DNA of 64,000 nt from Pisolithus tinctorius (Eukaryota; Basidiomycota; Agaricomycetes; Boletales; Pisolithaceae): positions 434,001 to 498,000 of the forward strand of contig JANFAH010000041.1 in NCBI GenBank assembly GCA_024663395.1. The letters are read 5' to 3'. This document shows, piece by piece, positions 34,714 to 48,117 of the stretch (position 1 is the first letter of the stretch; every line of letters starts with the position of its first letter). The notes under the pieces were generated by a model. It saw nothing but the letters and a program-made list of their open reading frames with translations, ran no database searches and was not told where the DNA came from. The translations under genes and the position numbers were made by a program.

Positions 34714-37700
34714 AAGGCTTTCCTGGTGTAGCATCAGAAAGAGAGCCCATAGTATCCCGCAAGATAGAGGTTAAGATAGGAACTGAGAAAGTGTATGATT
34801 ACGAACAAGATATGTCAATCACTTCTATTGCCGGTTTTGCTTACCTTGTCAATCGCCAAAACACTACTGTCCAAACAATCCTAGACTCAGGCACCAAAAC
34901 AAACATCATCGATCCTGTGATAGTCAAGAAATACAACATCCCAACATGAAAGATTGCAAGACCATGGGAGTCTAGAAGCTACAAGGGAAGAACTGGAGAT
35001 TGGGTAACCCATATCGCTTCCTTCAGAGCCAAGATCTGGGGAAAAACCATGTGCATCTGCGCATATGTCCTCAAGCTCGGGAATTGGGAGTCCCTCCTCC
35101 TCAGCATGCCCTGGCTCAAAGAACACAACCCAATAATCAGCTGGACCTCCAGAAAGTTGATAGGTTGGGGAGAACTCGACCATGGCCTTGACAAGAAAAA
35201 CTGTGTCCATGGAACCAACTTTGCAAGGACCATCAAGATAAACCATGCCTCAATTTCCACAAAACTTGAGGCTTCACATATACAAGCAGAAGTGGAGTTG
35301 CCTCCAGAATATTGAGATTTCTCGGTAGTCTTCTCCAAAGAAGAAATCCCTCTTCTGCCTCATCAAGGTTTCCTCAATCATGAAATATGCTTGAAGCCTG
35401 GCTTCCAACCGAAGAAAGGAGCAATCTATCCGCTTTCCATCGACAAACTTAAGGGTCTTGATGAGTTCATTGACGAAAATCCCAAATGCAGAAAAATTCG
35501 CCCCTCAAAATCTCCACAAGCTGCACCTGTGTTTTTCATAGGAAAGAAAGACAGTAAAAGACGACTCATCCAAGACTACCAGTACCTGAACTCTCACACT
35601 ATTGTCGACTCGTACCCCCTCCCTGACATAAAAACCCTTCTCAATGAACTCACTGACTCATGCTACTTCGCCAAGTTTGATGTTCACTGGGGGTTCACAA
35701 ATATAAGGGTGAAGGAGGGCAATGAGTGGAAAGGGGCATTCATCACCCCTAGAGGTCTCTTTGAACCTATGGTAATGTTCTTTGGGCAGTGTAACTCACC
35801 ACTGACATTCCAGAGGTACATGGACCACACATTTGGAGAACTCAAGAATGAGAGGAAGGCTGTCATTTTCATGGATGATGTCACCATACATTCAAAAACA
35901 AAGGAAGGACTGCATGCAGCTGTCTGCCACTTTTTGCAGATTGCCTCGAAGGAACACTTGCACCTCAAACTTAAGAAGTGTACTTTCAAAGCCAAAGAAA
36001 TAGAGTTTCTAGGGTTTGTGATCCATCAGGGTCAGTACAAACCATTGGAGATTAAAATTGAAGCCATCAAAACTTGGCCTGCCCTGACAACCCTGAAGGA
36101 ACTCCATTCCTTCCTCAGCTTCTGTAACTTCTACCAGCAGTTCATTTCCAGCTTCTCACAAACTGCCCAGCCACTACATGACCTGTCCAAGAAAAATGTG
36201 AAATGGACCTGGGGACTGGAACAGACTTCTGCCTTTGAAGCCCTGAAGAAGGCCCTCTCATCTAAACCTGTTCTTCATCTTCCAGACCTCTGGAAGCCCT
36301 TCATACTCCACACTGATGCCTCAAAGCTCGGCACTGGTGCAGTCCTGTCTCAAGCTGACAACTCAGGAACACTTCATCCCTGTGCGTATATGTCACAGTC
36401 ACTTACTGGAGCAGAGCAAAACTACCAAGTCTACAACTTGGAGATGTTAGCAGTAATGCATGCCCTCAAGCAGTGGTGCCCATACTTGCTCTCCCCCCTG
36501 GAACTGACTTGGGTCTATACAGACCACCAAAATATCACATACTACACACAACCTCAGAAGCTGACCACCCAACAAGCCCACTGGCAGGCTACCCTGCAGG
36601 AGTACCCACTCCAGTTTGTCCACATCACAGGAACAAAGAATTCTGCCGCCAACACTCTCTCCCACTGCTCAGACTTCAATGCCAAGCCCACTACCATCTC
36701 TACCCTCCTTCTGAAGGCTGTTTGGCTTGAGGGGGGGGGTGAGACCCTCTGTTGTTTCCCTTTTCAAGATCGACTGGACCGTCCCTGAGCCTTCGAAAGC
36801 TCCAAAACCCATTCAAAAGGTCTCCTTCAGGGAACCAAAACCCACTGAGCACCCACCTGAGGAAGGGCCAAAGGCTCAGAAGGGTAAGGGACACATCTTC
36901 CAGCTGAATGCTGACCTCTACCAGGAGGTGAAAAAGGCTTCTGAATCCTTGTCCACTCCAGAAACAATGGAAGGGTCTGACAGGGTCAGAAGGAAAGGCA
37001 GAAGAATCTTCGTACCAGAACCAGTCCACCAGGACATCCTTCGACAATACCATGATATCCCCATGTTTGGACACCCCAGAGTAAAAGCAATGACAAAGAA
37101 AATGAACAAATATGTGTGGTGGCCTGGAATGTATCAGTCTATCCACAACTACTGCAGGGGATGTCCTTCCTGCCAGGCCAATAAGGTTAACACACACCCA
37201 ACAACCCTGCTGGTAACACTGCACGATGTAGCAAAGAACCCCTTCCTGTTCAAACAGATCTCTATGGATCTGGTAACTGACCTACCCCTCTCCAGTGGAA
37301 GATATGATTCCATCCTCACCATCGTTGATCAGGGGTTGACTAAGGGTGCATTCTTACTACCAACTACTAAGATGGTGGACAGTGTTGGTATAGCAGACCT
37401 CTACCATGCCTACATGTACCCCCACTGGGGTGTCCCCAAGGCTGTTATTTCAGACTGAGGCCCTCAGTTCGTTTCCACCTTCACAAGGGACCTCTACCAC
37501 TCCCTCAGAGTCGAATTGAAAGCCTCCACTGCTTACCATCCACAAACCAATGGCGAAGTGGAACATGTAAACCAGGAGGTTGGCACCTACCTATGCATGT
37601 ACGCAGACATGGATCCTCACAATTGGCACATGAAACTCCCTGACACACAAATGGTGCACAATTCGTGAGTTCACTCGTCCCACAACCAGACGCCATATTT

Positions 37701-38337
37701 GCTCATGTACGGATTCAACCCTGCTCCCTACCCTACAGGAAAACCCCCACAGGAGTCACTAGCAGGTGATCGACTCGAGCAGTTGGCTGCCAATCAGGAT
37801 GCCACGATTATCACTCATAAAGAAGAACAGGAGTTAATGAAACAACAATCAAAGGGAACCTACATGGAGTTCTCCATAGGAGATAAGGTTTGGTTGGATG
37901 CTTCTGATTTGAAAAGGGATGTCCCATCAAGGAAGCTTGTGCCCCAGCATCACAGCCCATTTGTAATCTCTGAACAGATCAGCCCAGTTGCCTACAAGCT
38001 CCAGTTGCCCCCTAACTGGCATATACACCCCATGTTCCACACATCCAAACTCACCCCTTTCGTCAAAACACATGAGTATGGCCCAGCTCAACCCCCACCT
38101 CCCCCAGAGTTGGTAGGAGATGAGAACGAATGGGAAGTCGAAGCTATACTTAAACACAAACGTGCACACAAGGTCAGGTCATTGTCTAAAGAGCCTGGTG
38201 CAACTCCACAGCAAAAATACCTCTATCTGGTCAAGTGGCTCAGTTACCTGCATTCCCAGAACAGTTGGGAAAACAAGGACAACCTTATAAATGCCCCAGA
38301 GGTTCTCAGGGAGTACAAGCGCATCCACAACCTCTGA
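34710..38337 (+). pseudogene. Chromovirus pol: protease, RT, RNase H, integrase, chromodomain
   Basis: Protease: LDSGTKTNIID near 34890. Reverse transcriptase: DSKRRLIQDYQYLN, FAKFDVHWGF and the active site FMDD (about 35868). RNase H: FILHTDASKLGTGAVL, YNLEMLAV, YTDHQN; the last catalytic Asp region reads AANTLSHC where active elements have ADxLSR. Integrase: H-x6-H and C-x2-C zinc motif (about 37045-37175), MDLVTDLP, SD-stop-GPQF, and YHPQTNGEVEH, giving the D,D,E triad. Chromodomain at the end: EVEAILKHKR, YLVKWLSYLHSQNSWE. Stops are TGA at 34947, 35313, 37456 and 37666. RT/RNase H and integrase lie in different frames; the change falls at a run of nine G (36731-36739). Confidence 0.92.
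36726..36742 (+). promoter_or_regulatory. Internal copy of the polypurine tract, possible central PPT
   Basis: CTTGAGGGGGGGGGTGA here is identical over 17 nt to the tract that ends directly before the 3' LTR (39786-39802). It lies between the RNase H and integrase regions, near the middle of the element, as central polypurine tracts do in lentiviruses and Ty1. It also coincides with the frame change in pol. Function is inferred from identity and position only. Confidence 0.5.
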
Positions 38338-38343
38338 ACCACT

Positions 38344-39726
38344 ATGTCTTACACCCCCAACACTGAGAACCCTGGCTCTGACTACTTTGACAATGACTTC
38401 CATGCCAACATCGACAAACCCTATGATCCCTCTTGCCCATACTTCAATCACTATGCCAGTACCCCACCACGCCTCTCAGAACCACCTGTACACCCCCACA
38501 GAGCACTACACTCCCCATCCCCCATGGTATCCTCCAACTCCACACATGGTGGTGCCTACCAACCCCTTCATGACTCTGTCACCTCCGCCACACACCCATA
38601 CCCATACCCAGTCATCCGTTCACTCCCCACTTCACAGAGAGCCTGCAAGGACACCTGGAAGGGAAAGTCCAAGGCTTGCAAGGGGATGCCCAAACCTCAT
38701 TATAACACCTCTTTCAGATTGTGCAATATGCCCCCTCTCTCCCAGGCCAGTTATAAGTCCCCCTCCCCAGCCTCTTGCTCTGGTGCATCTGCTCCAGTAC
38801 CATCTGTCTCACTGGCCGACCTCTCGGCCCCAGCAGCAGCTCCTGCAGCCCCTGCCACAAACACCAGCAGGTTGGCTCCTGAGGCAAGCCTCTTCCTCAG
38901 CTACATGTGGCTGCTTAATGACTTCGAGCACTGAGAGTCACATGGCTGGAGAGCAGGAGATCACCACAAACATCTATGGATGCTGTCTACGATCTTCAGA
39001 AGCTCAGAAGTGATCAGAAAATGTGTCTATGACCAGGTCAGGACTGCAGAAGGAACCTTTGAGGTGCACACATATGAAAATCTTGATTGCTCCAACTCAT
39101 CCATCCTCCAGGAAGCCCTTAAGACCCAGGAGGCCATCGTCAAGATTGTTCATGAAGACTACGGCCCATCCCTCATCTCCTCCTTCCATTCCTTTCTCAA
39201 TGGACTCCCCATCGATGTTGTGGTCCATGGGCTCTTCCCTCCAGCAAGTCAAGCAGCACCTGGAAGACAGAGCCTACCTTTGAACCCTGACCAAAAGGAA
39301 GCATGGAAGGTCAAGAGACAGGAAACCAGTCACTCAAGGGCATCACAACATGGACCCAGAGGAGCTCAAGAGGCTGACAGAGATGTTGAACTGAGGTGTT
39401 GTGATTGCTGGGAGAAGATTATACTGGGCCAAGGTTGAGAACACTTCCAGGCCATCCCCTTCAACAGAACACCCTGCAACTGGCTCAACTTTTTTGCTCA
39501 GGCCCAAGGAGATTCCACTGGAAGGGCCCTCTTCTATGCTTTTCAGATGTCAAGAGCTCTTCCAGCTGCTCCCTTTGTCCCAGTACCTGTCTCCACCCTC
39601 AGCAGGAGAGAACTTGGTGGGCTCATACCCATCAATTGGCAGCATCCCCTCCACCAGTTTGCCTGTTACCAATGTTCATGCCTTGGACATTGGTCATCTA
39701 ACTGCCCAACTCATGGTGGCAACTAA
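38344..39726 (+). pseudogene. Chromovirus third ORF with a second CCHC zinc knuckle
   Basis: Starts MSYTPNTENPG seven bases after the pol stop, in the same frame as the integrase, and reads to a TAA at 39724. TGA stops at 38932 and 39436 interrupt it. The first third is rich in Pro, Ser, His and Tyr; the middle has LLSTIFRSSEVIRKCVYDQV-type helix-rich sequence and KIVHEDYGPSLISSFHSFL; the end carries CYQCSCLGHWSSNC (CX2CX4HX4C, 39664-39705). It has no signal peptide, membrane span or envelope motif, so it is not env-like. A gag-like nucleic-acid-binding role is the simplest inference. Because pol's own stop is TGA in the same frame, a fused pol-ORF3 ancestor is possible. Confidence 0.65.
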
Positions 39727-39785
39727 CTCCAAAATCTGCTCTTGGGTGGAACAAGGCCTCTACCCACCTTCAGAGGACCTCAGGC

Positions 39786-39802
39786 CTTGAGGGGGGGGGT
39801 GA
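39786..39802 (+). promoter_or_regulatory. 3' polypurine tract
   Basis: CTTGAGGGGGGGGGTGA ends one base before the TG of the right LTR (39803), the position of the plus-strand primer in LTR retrotransposons. Confidence 0.9.
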
Positions 39803-40509
39803 TGTTATGCCACACTCACATGTTTCCTTTCTGCAGACTCTTTGTGTACTCATTCATGCCCCGCTCCACCTCTTGAGGCATTCCCTTTCCCTGCAAGCCA
39901 CTGTCTATGCAGTTGGACTTGCATTCTGTATGTTTCCCCTTCTCTTTCCTTTATGGTAGACCCCTGCCTACCCCACATTGTACTATAACTGGACATTGCA
40001 TCCATTCCCTTTCCTTCTGTGATCCACTGGTGGCCCTGATCCATGCAGTCACATGACACATTCACCCTGGCTACCCTGGTGTGTTCGTTTACCCCTACAT
40101 ATGTCACATACGTGGTTAGTCCCTCTTCTCTTCATCTACCCCATTTACCCTTGTGCCCACAGACACGGTTGTATGTGTAGTCCTGCTGCACAGTGACTCA
40201 GTATGACTTGTCTTACCTTAACAAGGAGGCAGGTAAATGGGTTGAATGTTTTTGAATGTTTGTTCCACAGGTACTCTACATACATATATAAACCTGCATG
40301 TATTGTACCAGCTCCCCATTCAAAATCTACTTTGCAACCTGCCTTAGCTCTGCTCGCTGTACCCAAGAGGACTCAACAGTATGACTTTGGCTGGCCAAGA
40401 CTAGTGCTCCATTTGCTAGTGAAGTTAAATTACACGTCACTTCTCACGCAGTCACATGCTTGTGTTAACACACTCGATTCATGACATGATACGAGTCATC
40501 GGCATAACA
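39803..40509 (+). mobile_element. Chromovirus 3' LTR
   Basis: 707 bp, TGTTATGCC to GGCATAACA, followed by the target duplication AGGGA (40510-40514). It retains CG at several sites that are TG or CA in the left LTR (for example near the right end, TCGGC here against GTCAGC there) and has lost others. Confidence 0.95.
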
Positions 40510-40514
40510 AGGGA

Positions 40515-41590
40515 TGCCAATCCAGTAACATCAGGAGGGGGTGCCAGCTTGCCAGGGATGGACATTCTGGGTGTTATCAATGCCACTGAAGACAATGGAA
40601 ATGATTTCCAGCCTCCCAGAAGTATTTCCAAAGAGATACCACTTCATGGTCTGACATCCTTCTACCCCCTGTAGATTTTTTTTCCAACCACTGATTTCAT
40701 TCAAATTTCACCTGGGACATCCCAATGGACATATCTATTGATTCCCAGCATTATTTCCCCCAAATTATGGTTGGGAGTTTGTAATTATAATTCCCCCAGG
40801 GGCTGTATAGTAGCCAGATAGACATCAAGAAGGGCTTCTGTAGCTTTCTGCCCTTCTGTGGTGAGGCATATGGTTTCTGATGACTTGTTCAAGATAATTA
40901 GCATGTTTTATCTAAGGTAGTCATCTTGCAGACACCATGAACATCATGTGGATGTGACATGGTGTGACACAAGCATCAGAGCAACATACCACACTGTGTG
41001 GAGAAGTATCAGAGTTGTAAACAGGTACTTATTAGCATTGCATTAGGGGTAAGGGAGTGACAGTACCAGGATATAATCTGAGTCTATAAAATGAGTTGGT
41101 TCAGAGAGTAAATATTAAGCCTTATCAAGGCCTGTCATCAGTGTCTCAGGCAGGACATGATGACCATGGTATTCCTTGACTGCCCAGGATGCCTGTGTGC
41201 CATTAAGGCTGGTCCTGTAGGGCCATAAACAAAGTGCCATGATCATCATGTAATGGCACCTTGGCACTTCATCTTGGCTACTGCTGGATTTCAATGGGGT
41301 AGTTTTGGGGCAGTTGGCACATTTTCAGTGCTTCCAAGACTCAAAAATATTCAAAATCAATTCTCAGAAGCAACAGGTTTACATTCTACTCAATACAAAC
41401 AGTGTATACTAGTTCATTCCACACTTCATATTGACTATTTTCCCATTTCATGAACTTGTTAGATTGTTTTTCAATTTTTTAGCCTTGTCATGCAAATGTA
41501 ACATTTTGGCACATGATGTTCATGGTTTCCACAAGATGACTACCTTACACATATTCAAACCTCAAAAACTGCCAAAATGGGGGATATCAA
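40515..41590. other. No gene seen
   Basis: CpG-depleted flank of the chromovirus. It begins with the continuation of the interrupted duplication (to about 40620). A few frames of 60-80 codons have no motif. No RNA gene or further repeat recognised. Confidence 0.5.
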
Positions 41591-41599
41591 AGCAAACTG

Positions 41600-41870
41600 C
41601 TGTTTTCTATGGAAAGCCAGACAATCATGCTTCCATATGGCTGAAAGTTGGAAGTTTTTCCAGCAGTCATATGGACATGTAGCATGTATCTTCAAAGTTA
41701 GGAAGTACCATTGGTTAGGAGGACACCAGACACTGCAGTCATGCAGTTCATTTGGTCATAGGTCACATGGTCACACATTCACACAGTCCAAAGGTTGTGC
41801 AGTTCATTTGGTCATAGGTTATGCAGTCATACATTCATGCAGTTTGTTCAGTTGTAGGTCACATGGTCAT
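41600..41870 (+). repeat. CpG-decayed copy of an inverted duplication, with 41-bp minisatellite
   Basis: This stretch matches the reverse complement of 44690-44925. Landmarks are GGAAAGCC, GAAAGTTGGAAGTTTTTCC, TCAAAGTTAGGAAGTACC, GGAGGACACC and CACTGCAGTCATGCAGTTC. At most sites where the other copy has CG, this one has CA or TG. The last 130 bases are about three degenerate units of a 41-bp repeat containing TTCATTTGGTCATAGGTCA, which in the intact copy reads with CG. Confidence 0.8.
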
Positions 41871-41944
41871 CACCTTGTTTACAAGGTCACTGTGCCCCAA
41901 AAATTGAGATGCTTTGTTTGACATCCCAGGCTATAATGTCATTT

Positions 41945-44423
41945 TGATGCATCAAAGTGTGATAATTGTAGCATTACTGTGATGCAAGACTGCCTAACTC
42001 CCTTATACCAGTAGTGATGCATCAATATACTAGTAGTGCAGATCTGGAATCTGCCCACCCCCTCCCCTTAGGAGTTTCTCCCCACAAATCCCCACTCCTC
42101 CGCATTTTATGTAATTACATAAGCATAAAAAAGTGCAGCCACTACTCCCAAAAACATGTCCTCATTTGGCATGTGCCTGATATCCAACATTCCCACACAC
42201 TGCCCTCATTGCCTCCAACCTCCCCTTCCTTCCTGGGCTCTGTCCCTGCCCTGTGGGCATTGTATATGATAGTTAGATGTACTATAAGTGTATTAGACCA
42301 TAAATGAATGCTTCTCTGCCCATCCTAATGGGCCTAAATGATTGCAAAGTGTGATAGGGGGAAAAACAGAAAAAGCGAATGCTCTTTTGATATATTGGAC
42401 ATATCTATCTATTTATTGTGTCCCCTTGAAGGGGAAATGTGTCCCTACAACATATCAAAATTTGATAGGCTGGGATGGGGTGTTTCAAGTGTAGTGGCAC
42501 AATTTCCTCCTCCCTGTGTTACACCCTGAAAAATATTTTTCTGGGCTTTTTGGCACTGGTAATGTAATCTGACATGGTGTAGTGGTCATAATAAGTGTAT
42601 TCACATGTAATTTGATCATCCATGAAGTGTCTGAAAGGCTCTGAAAAACTGGAAAGTATCTTAGGGGCTAAAACAAAAAGTGTTCACATTTTATATATAT
42701 TTGACATGGGCACTTAAGAAAGGAATCAGATTGGAGGATGGCTCTGTTCTTACAACATATCAACAGCTCATTATGTGTGGCAGAAACCTTGAGGTGTTGT
42801 GCCATGATCTCCTCCTGCTGGTATTTAGGGGTTTCATCAAGTTCTAGGCTGTTTCCTGCTATTCTGACTATCTAGGCAGCACTGTAATACTGATTTTCAG
42901 TCACCACAATATTCCCAAGTGCATACATTCAGGGGAGAGCACTGAGGTACTGAAACAATCCTCCAGAGAGCATGGGAAAAGGTGCAAAAAATTGTGGAGA
43001 CTTCCAAAACATATCCAAAAGGTGAAATAGCACACCCCACACAATGTATGGTATCCAATGGATGATAGTGCTGAGTTTCCCTTGGTGATGAGATATACAT
43101 ACATGTAACATATTATATTCATCACTCATTAAAACCCAAAAATGCAAAAATTGATACACTAGGACATGTGATTCAATGGATACATTTGACTACTCAAGGT
43201 GTAGGAGACTAACACCCAGTCTGAAGTTCTGGGGTTGTGTTACACTCAAGTGGGTCTAATATAGCCCCAGGAGGTCCTATCATATGAAAGAATCTCAGCA
43301 CTACCATCCATTGGATACCATACATTGTGTGGGGTGTGCTATTTCACCTTTTGGATATGTTTTGGAAGTCTCCACAATTTTTTGCACCTTTTCCCATGCT
43401 CTCTGGAGGATTGTTTCAGTACCTCAGTGCTCTCCCCTGAATGTATGCACTTGGGAATATTGTGGTGACTGAAAATCAGTATTACAGTGCTGCCTAGATA
43501 GTCAGAATAGCAGGAAACAGCCTAGAACTTGATGAAACCCCTAAATACCAGCAGGAGGAGATCATGGCACAACACCTCAAGGTTTCTGCCACACATAATG
43601 AGCTGTTGATATGTTGTAAGAACAGAGCCATCCTCCAATCTGATTCCTTTCTTAAGTGCCCATGTCAAATATATATAAAATGTGAACACTTTTTGTTTTA
43701 GCCCCTAAGATACTTTCCAGTTTTTCAGAGCCTTTCAGACACTTCATGGATGATCAAATTACATGTGAATACACTTATTATGACCACTACACCATGTCAG
43801 ATTACATTACCAGTGCCAAAAAGCCCAGAAAAATATTTTTCAGGGTGTAACACAGGGAGGAGGAAATTGTGCCACTACACTTGAAACACCCCATCCCAGC
43901 CTATCAAATTTTGATATGTTGTAGGGACACATTTCCCCTTCAAGGGGACACAATAAATAGATAGATATGTCCAATATATCAAAAGAGCATTCGCTTTTTC
44001 TGTTTTTCCCCCTATCACACTTTGCAATCATTTAGGCCCATTAGGATGGGCAGAGAAGCATTCATTTATGGTCTAATACACTTATAGTACATCTAACTAT
44101 CATATACAATGCCCACAGGGCAGGGACAGAGCCCAGGAAGGAAGGGGAGGCTGGAGGCAATGAGGGCAGTGTGTGGGAATGTTGGATATCAGGCACATGC
44201 CAAATGAGGACATGTTTTTGGGAGTAGTGGCTGCACTTTTTTATGCTTATGTAATTACATAAAATGCGGAGGAGTGGGGATTTGTGGGGAGAAACTCCTA
44301 AGGGGAGGGGGTGGGCAGATCCCAGATCTGCACTACTAGTATATTGATGCATCACTACTGGTGTAAGGGAGTTAGGCAGTCTTGCACCACAGTAATGCTA
44401 TAATTATCGCAATTGATGCATCA
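41945..44423. repeat. 2.48-kb near-perfect palindrome with 218-bp spacer
   Basis: Left arm 41945-43075 and right arm 43294-44423 are inverted copies about 1.13 kb long. Paired positions sum to 86369 throughout except for one base of drift near the outer end, and the few differences I see suggest about 98-99 percent identity. The outer ends are the 10-bp palindrome TGATGCATCA (41945-41954 and 44414-44423), and the same decamer recurs 70 bp inside each end (42015-42024, 44345-44354). The spacer 43076-43293 is unique. No convincing coding frame lies in the arms. It could be a fold-back transposon or an inverted duplication. I see no short target duplication outside the decamers. Confidence 0.92.
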
Positions 44424-44689
44424 GGAGGACAGGGAACGGTGGACATCCGCACATATGCCTCAGCAACAAGTCCACGCGGCAAATCCCACTAGCCACCTCA
44501 CAGCTGTAGCATGCTCAGGCGTAGTAAACAAGGTGCCTGCCAGCAGCCCTGTTCTAGTACAGTAGGGGGATCAGATATATCATAGCGCTGACGAAGCACA
44601 TTCGAAAACAAAAGGCATATTTGCAATAACTCCCCACAACGGGTTACAGAGAGCACGCAAGTATACTCAGCTCCAGTCATCCTCGTTAA

Positions 44690-44925
44690 TCGCATGACCT
44701 ACGACCGAACGAACTTCGGACTACGTGAATGTGTGACCACGTGATCTATGACCGAACGAACTGCATGAATGTGTGACCGCGTGACCTACGACCGAACGAA
44801 CTGCATGACTGCAGTGTCCGGTGTCCTCCTAACTGACGGTACTTCCTAACTTCGAAGATACGTGCTGCAGGTCCACGTGACCGCCGGAAAAAGTTCCAAC
44901 TTTCGGTCGTACGGAAGGCGATTGT
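44690..44925 (-). repeat. CpG-intact copy of the inverted duplication, upstream of glucoamylase
   Basis: Reverse-complement partner of 41600-41870, but rich in CG. Three units of the 41-bp repeat (GACCGAACGAACTGCATGA core) lie at about 44692-44812. It sits 140-380 bp upstream of the glucoamylase start, so it is part of the presumed promoter region. 44424-44689 is not clearly matched on the left side. Confidence 0.8.
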
Positions 44926-45066
44926 CCGGCTTTCCGTAGTTTTCGGCCTTACCTGGTCAACTAAAACGGCATCGAAAACGCATGAAAACGACGCACGAAA
45001 ACACGCTGTGAATTCCCTTATTGTGAACACGTGCACGATTTCAAAGTCCCTGTCTGAATCGTGTCC

Positions 45067-47110
<2,044 letters not shown>

Positions 47111-48117
47111 AGAAGTTGGAGAACAGCGACCTTCAACTTGCAATATCCCAAGTCAGGCCAGTCATTTATTGTGTCTGGATAGAATCCATCGTGTGCTGGG
47201 CTCGGTAATATATGTCCATGGTAAGCTTTTCAGTGACTGGAAGTGCCTCGTGGCACTCGGTGGAAGGTATATTTCAATGAGTACATACAACAAGTGGTAT
47301 TTGGTGTGTCCTGAGACAGTTGTCTGCTGACTTCTAACACGATCAACCTGTTGTCTCATGTACTCTCGTATGGTGATTATTCGAGAACCGCCGTCAAGTA
47401 TGCATCTCTTCTACAAAGACCTTACCACATTGCAAACCTCCAACTTCATGAGAGGCGTTGATGCCATTCCTAAATATTCAATGGTCTCCCGAATCCTCCG
47501 TTCAGACTTCACACCGCGTTATTGCTCTACTCGGTGACCGTCAATTTCCGGACCTAGTACCACGAATTATTGGCACAGATTATTACCGGTTTTTACATAT
47601 ACTTCCCAGGTATTTCTGATCTGAATGAATCCTAGAAGTTGTCATCAACAACATGCCACAAAATCCATTGGTAGAATTGTACTACACATCATACCACCCG
47701 GTATAGCAATGTCTTCTGCGGCGGTCCTTCCCATGCAGCAATAATATGTTCTTGCGACAATCTCGCAGTTTGGGTGACGCCGCGGCGGGGCGCCGGTGAA
47801 GAAACTGCGAAGGGAGACTTCTGTTTGAATTATAAAGCCCGGTAAGCTATACCGGTTCTTGAGGTGACAATGGGGGTACTACACACCTTTGACGCGAGAT
47901 CGAGACAAGTATATATGTATGTGATTGTGATTGGGTCTGACGCGGCGCTGTCAGTCCGGTTGTCATCCCAGAAAATTGGCACTCGGATCCAATACTGTAC
48001 GCGGTACTCCACTCGCGATACTTCCCTCACATCCGCACAACACGCTTGCCGGTCTTTACTCCCACAACATTCCTTGGATTTCCGCTATTGTTTGATTCCA
48101 ACTCTGTCTCTCTTTCT
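47111..48117. other. Intergenic, glucoamylase to aspartic protease
   Basis: About 1 kb of CpG-normal DNA. Short frames (for example 47864-48277) do not look coding. It holds the glucoamylase 3' end and the protease promoter; no specific site stands out. Confidence 0.6.

Larger units (their letters stand above)
32414..40509 (+). mobile_element. Full-length Ty3/gypsy chromovirus with 5-bp target duplication AGGGA
   Basis: An 8,096-bp element bounded by two LTRs (708 and 707 bp) and flanked by AGGGA at 32409-32413 and 40510-40514. Order inside is gag, protease, reverse transcriptase, RNase H, integrase, chromodomain, then a third ORF. The polypurine tract CTTGAGGGGGGGGGTGA lies directly before the right LTR. 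No tRNA-primer site is obvious after the left LTR, so self-priming is possible. Frameshifts and eight or nine in-frame stops, all TGA, disable the coding region. Its CG content is intermediate between the flanking relics and the host genes, so it is younger than its surroundings. Confidence 0.95.

Noticed and set aside
38344..39726. Envelope-like gene of an errantivirus
   Set aside because: No signal peptide, membrane span, fusion peptide or glycosylation pattern; a zinc knuckle is present instead.
41945..41954. TGATGCATCA as a 10-bp target-site duplication of the palindrome
   Set aside because: The decamer is itself a palindrome and recurs 70 bp inside each end, so it looks like part of the element's ends and not duplicated host DNA.
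42014..44355. Pairs of identical small proteins on opposite strands (for example 42014-42307 and 44062-44355)
   Set aside because: They are the same non-coding DNA read in both arms of the palindrome.
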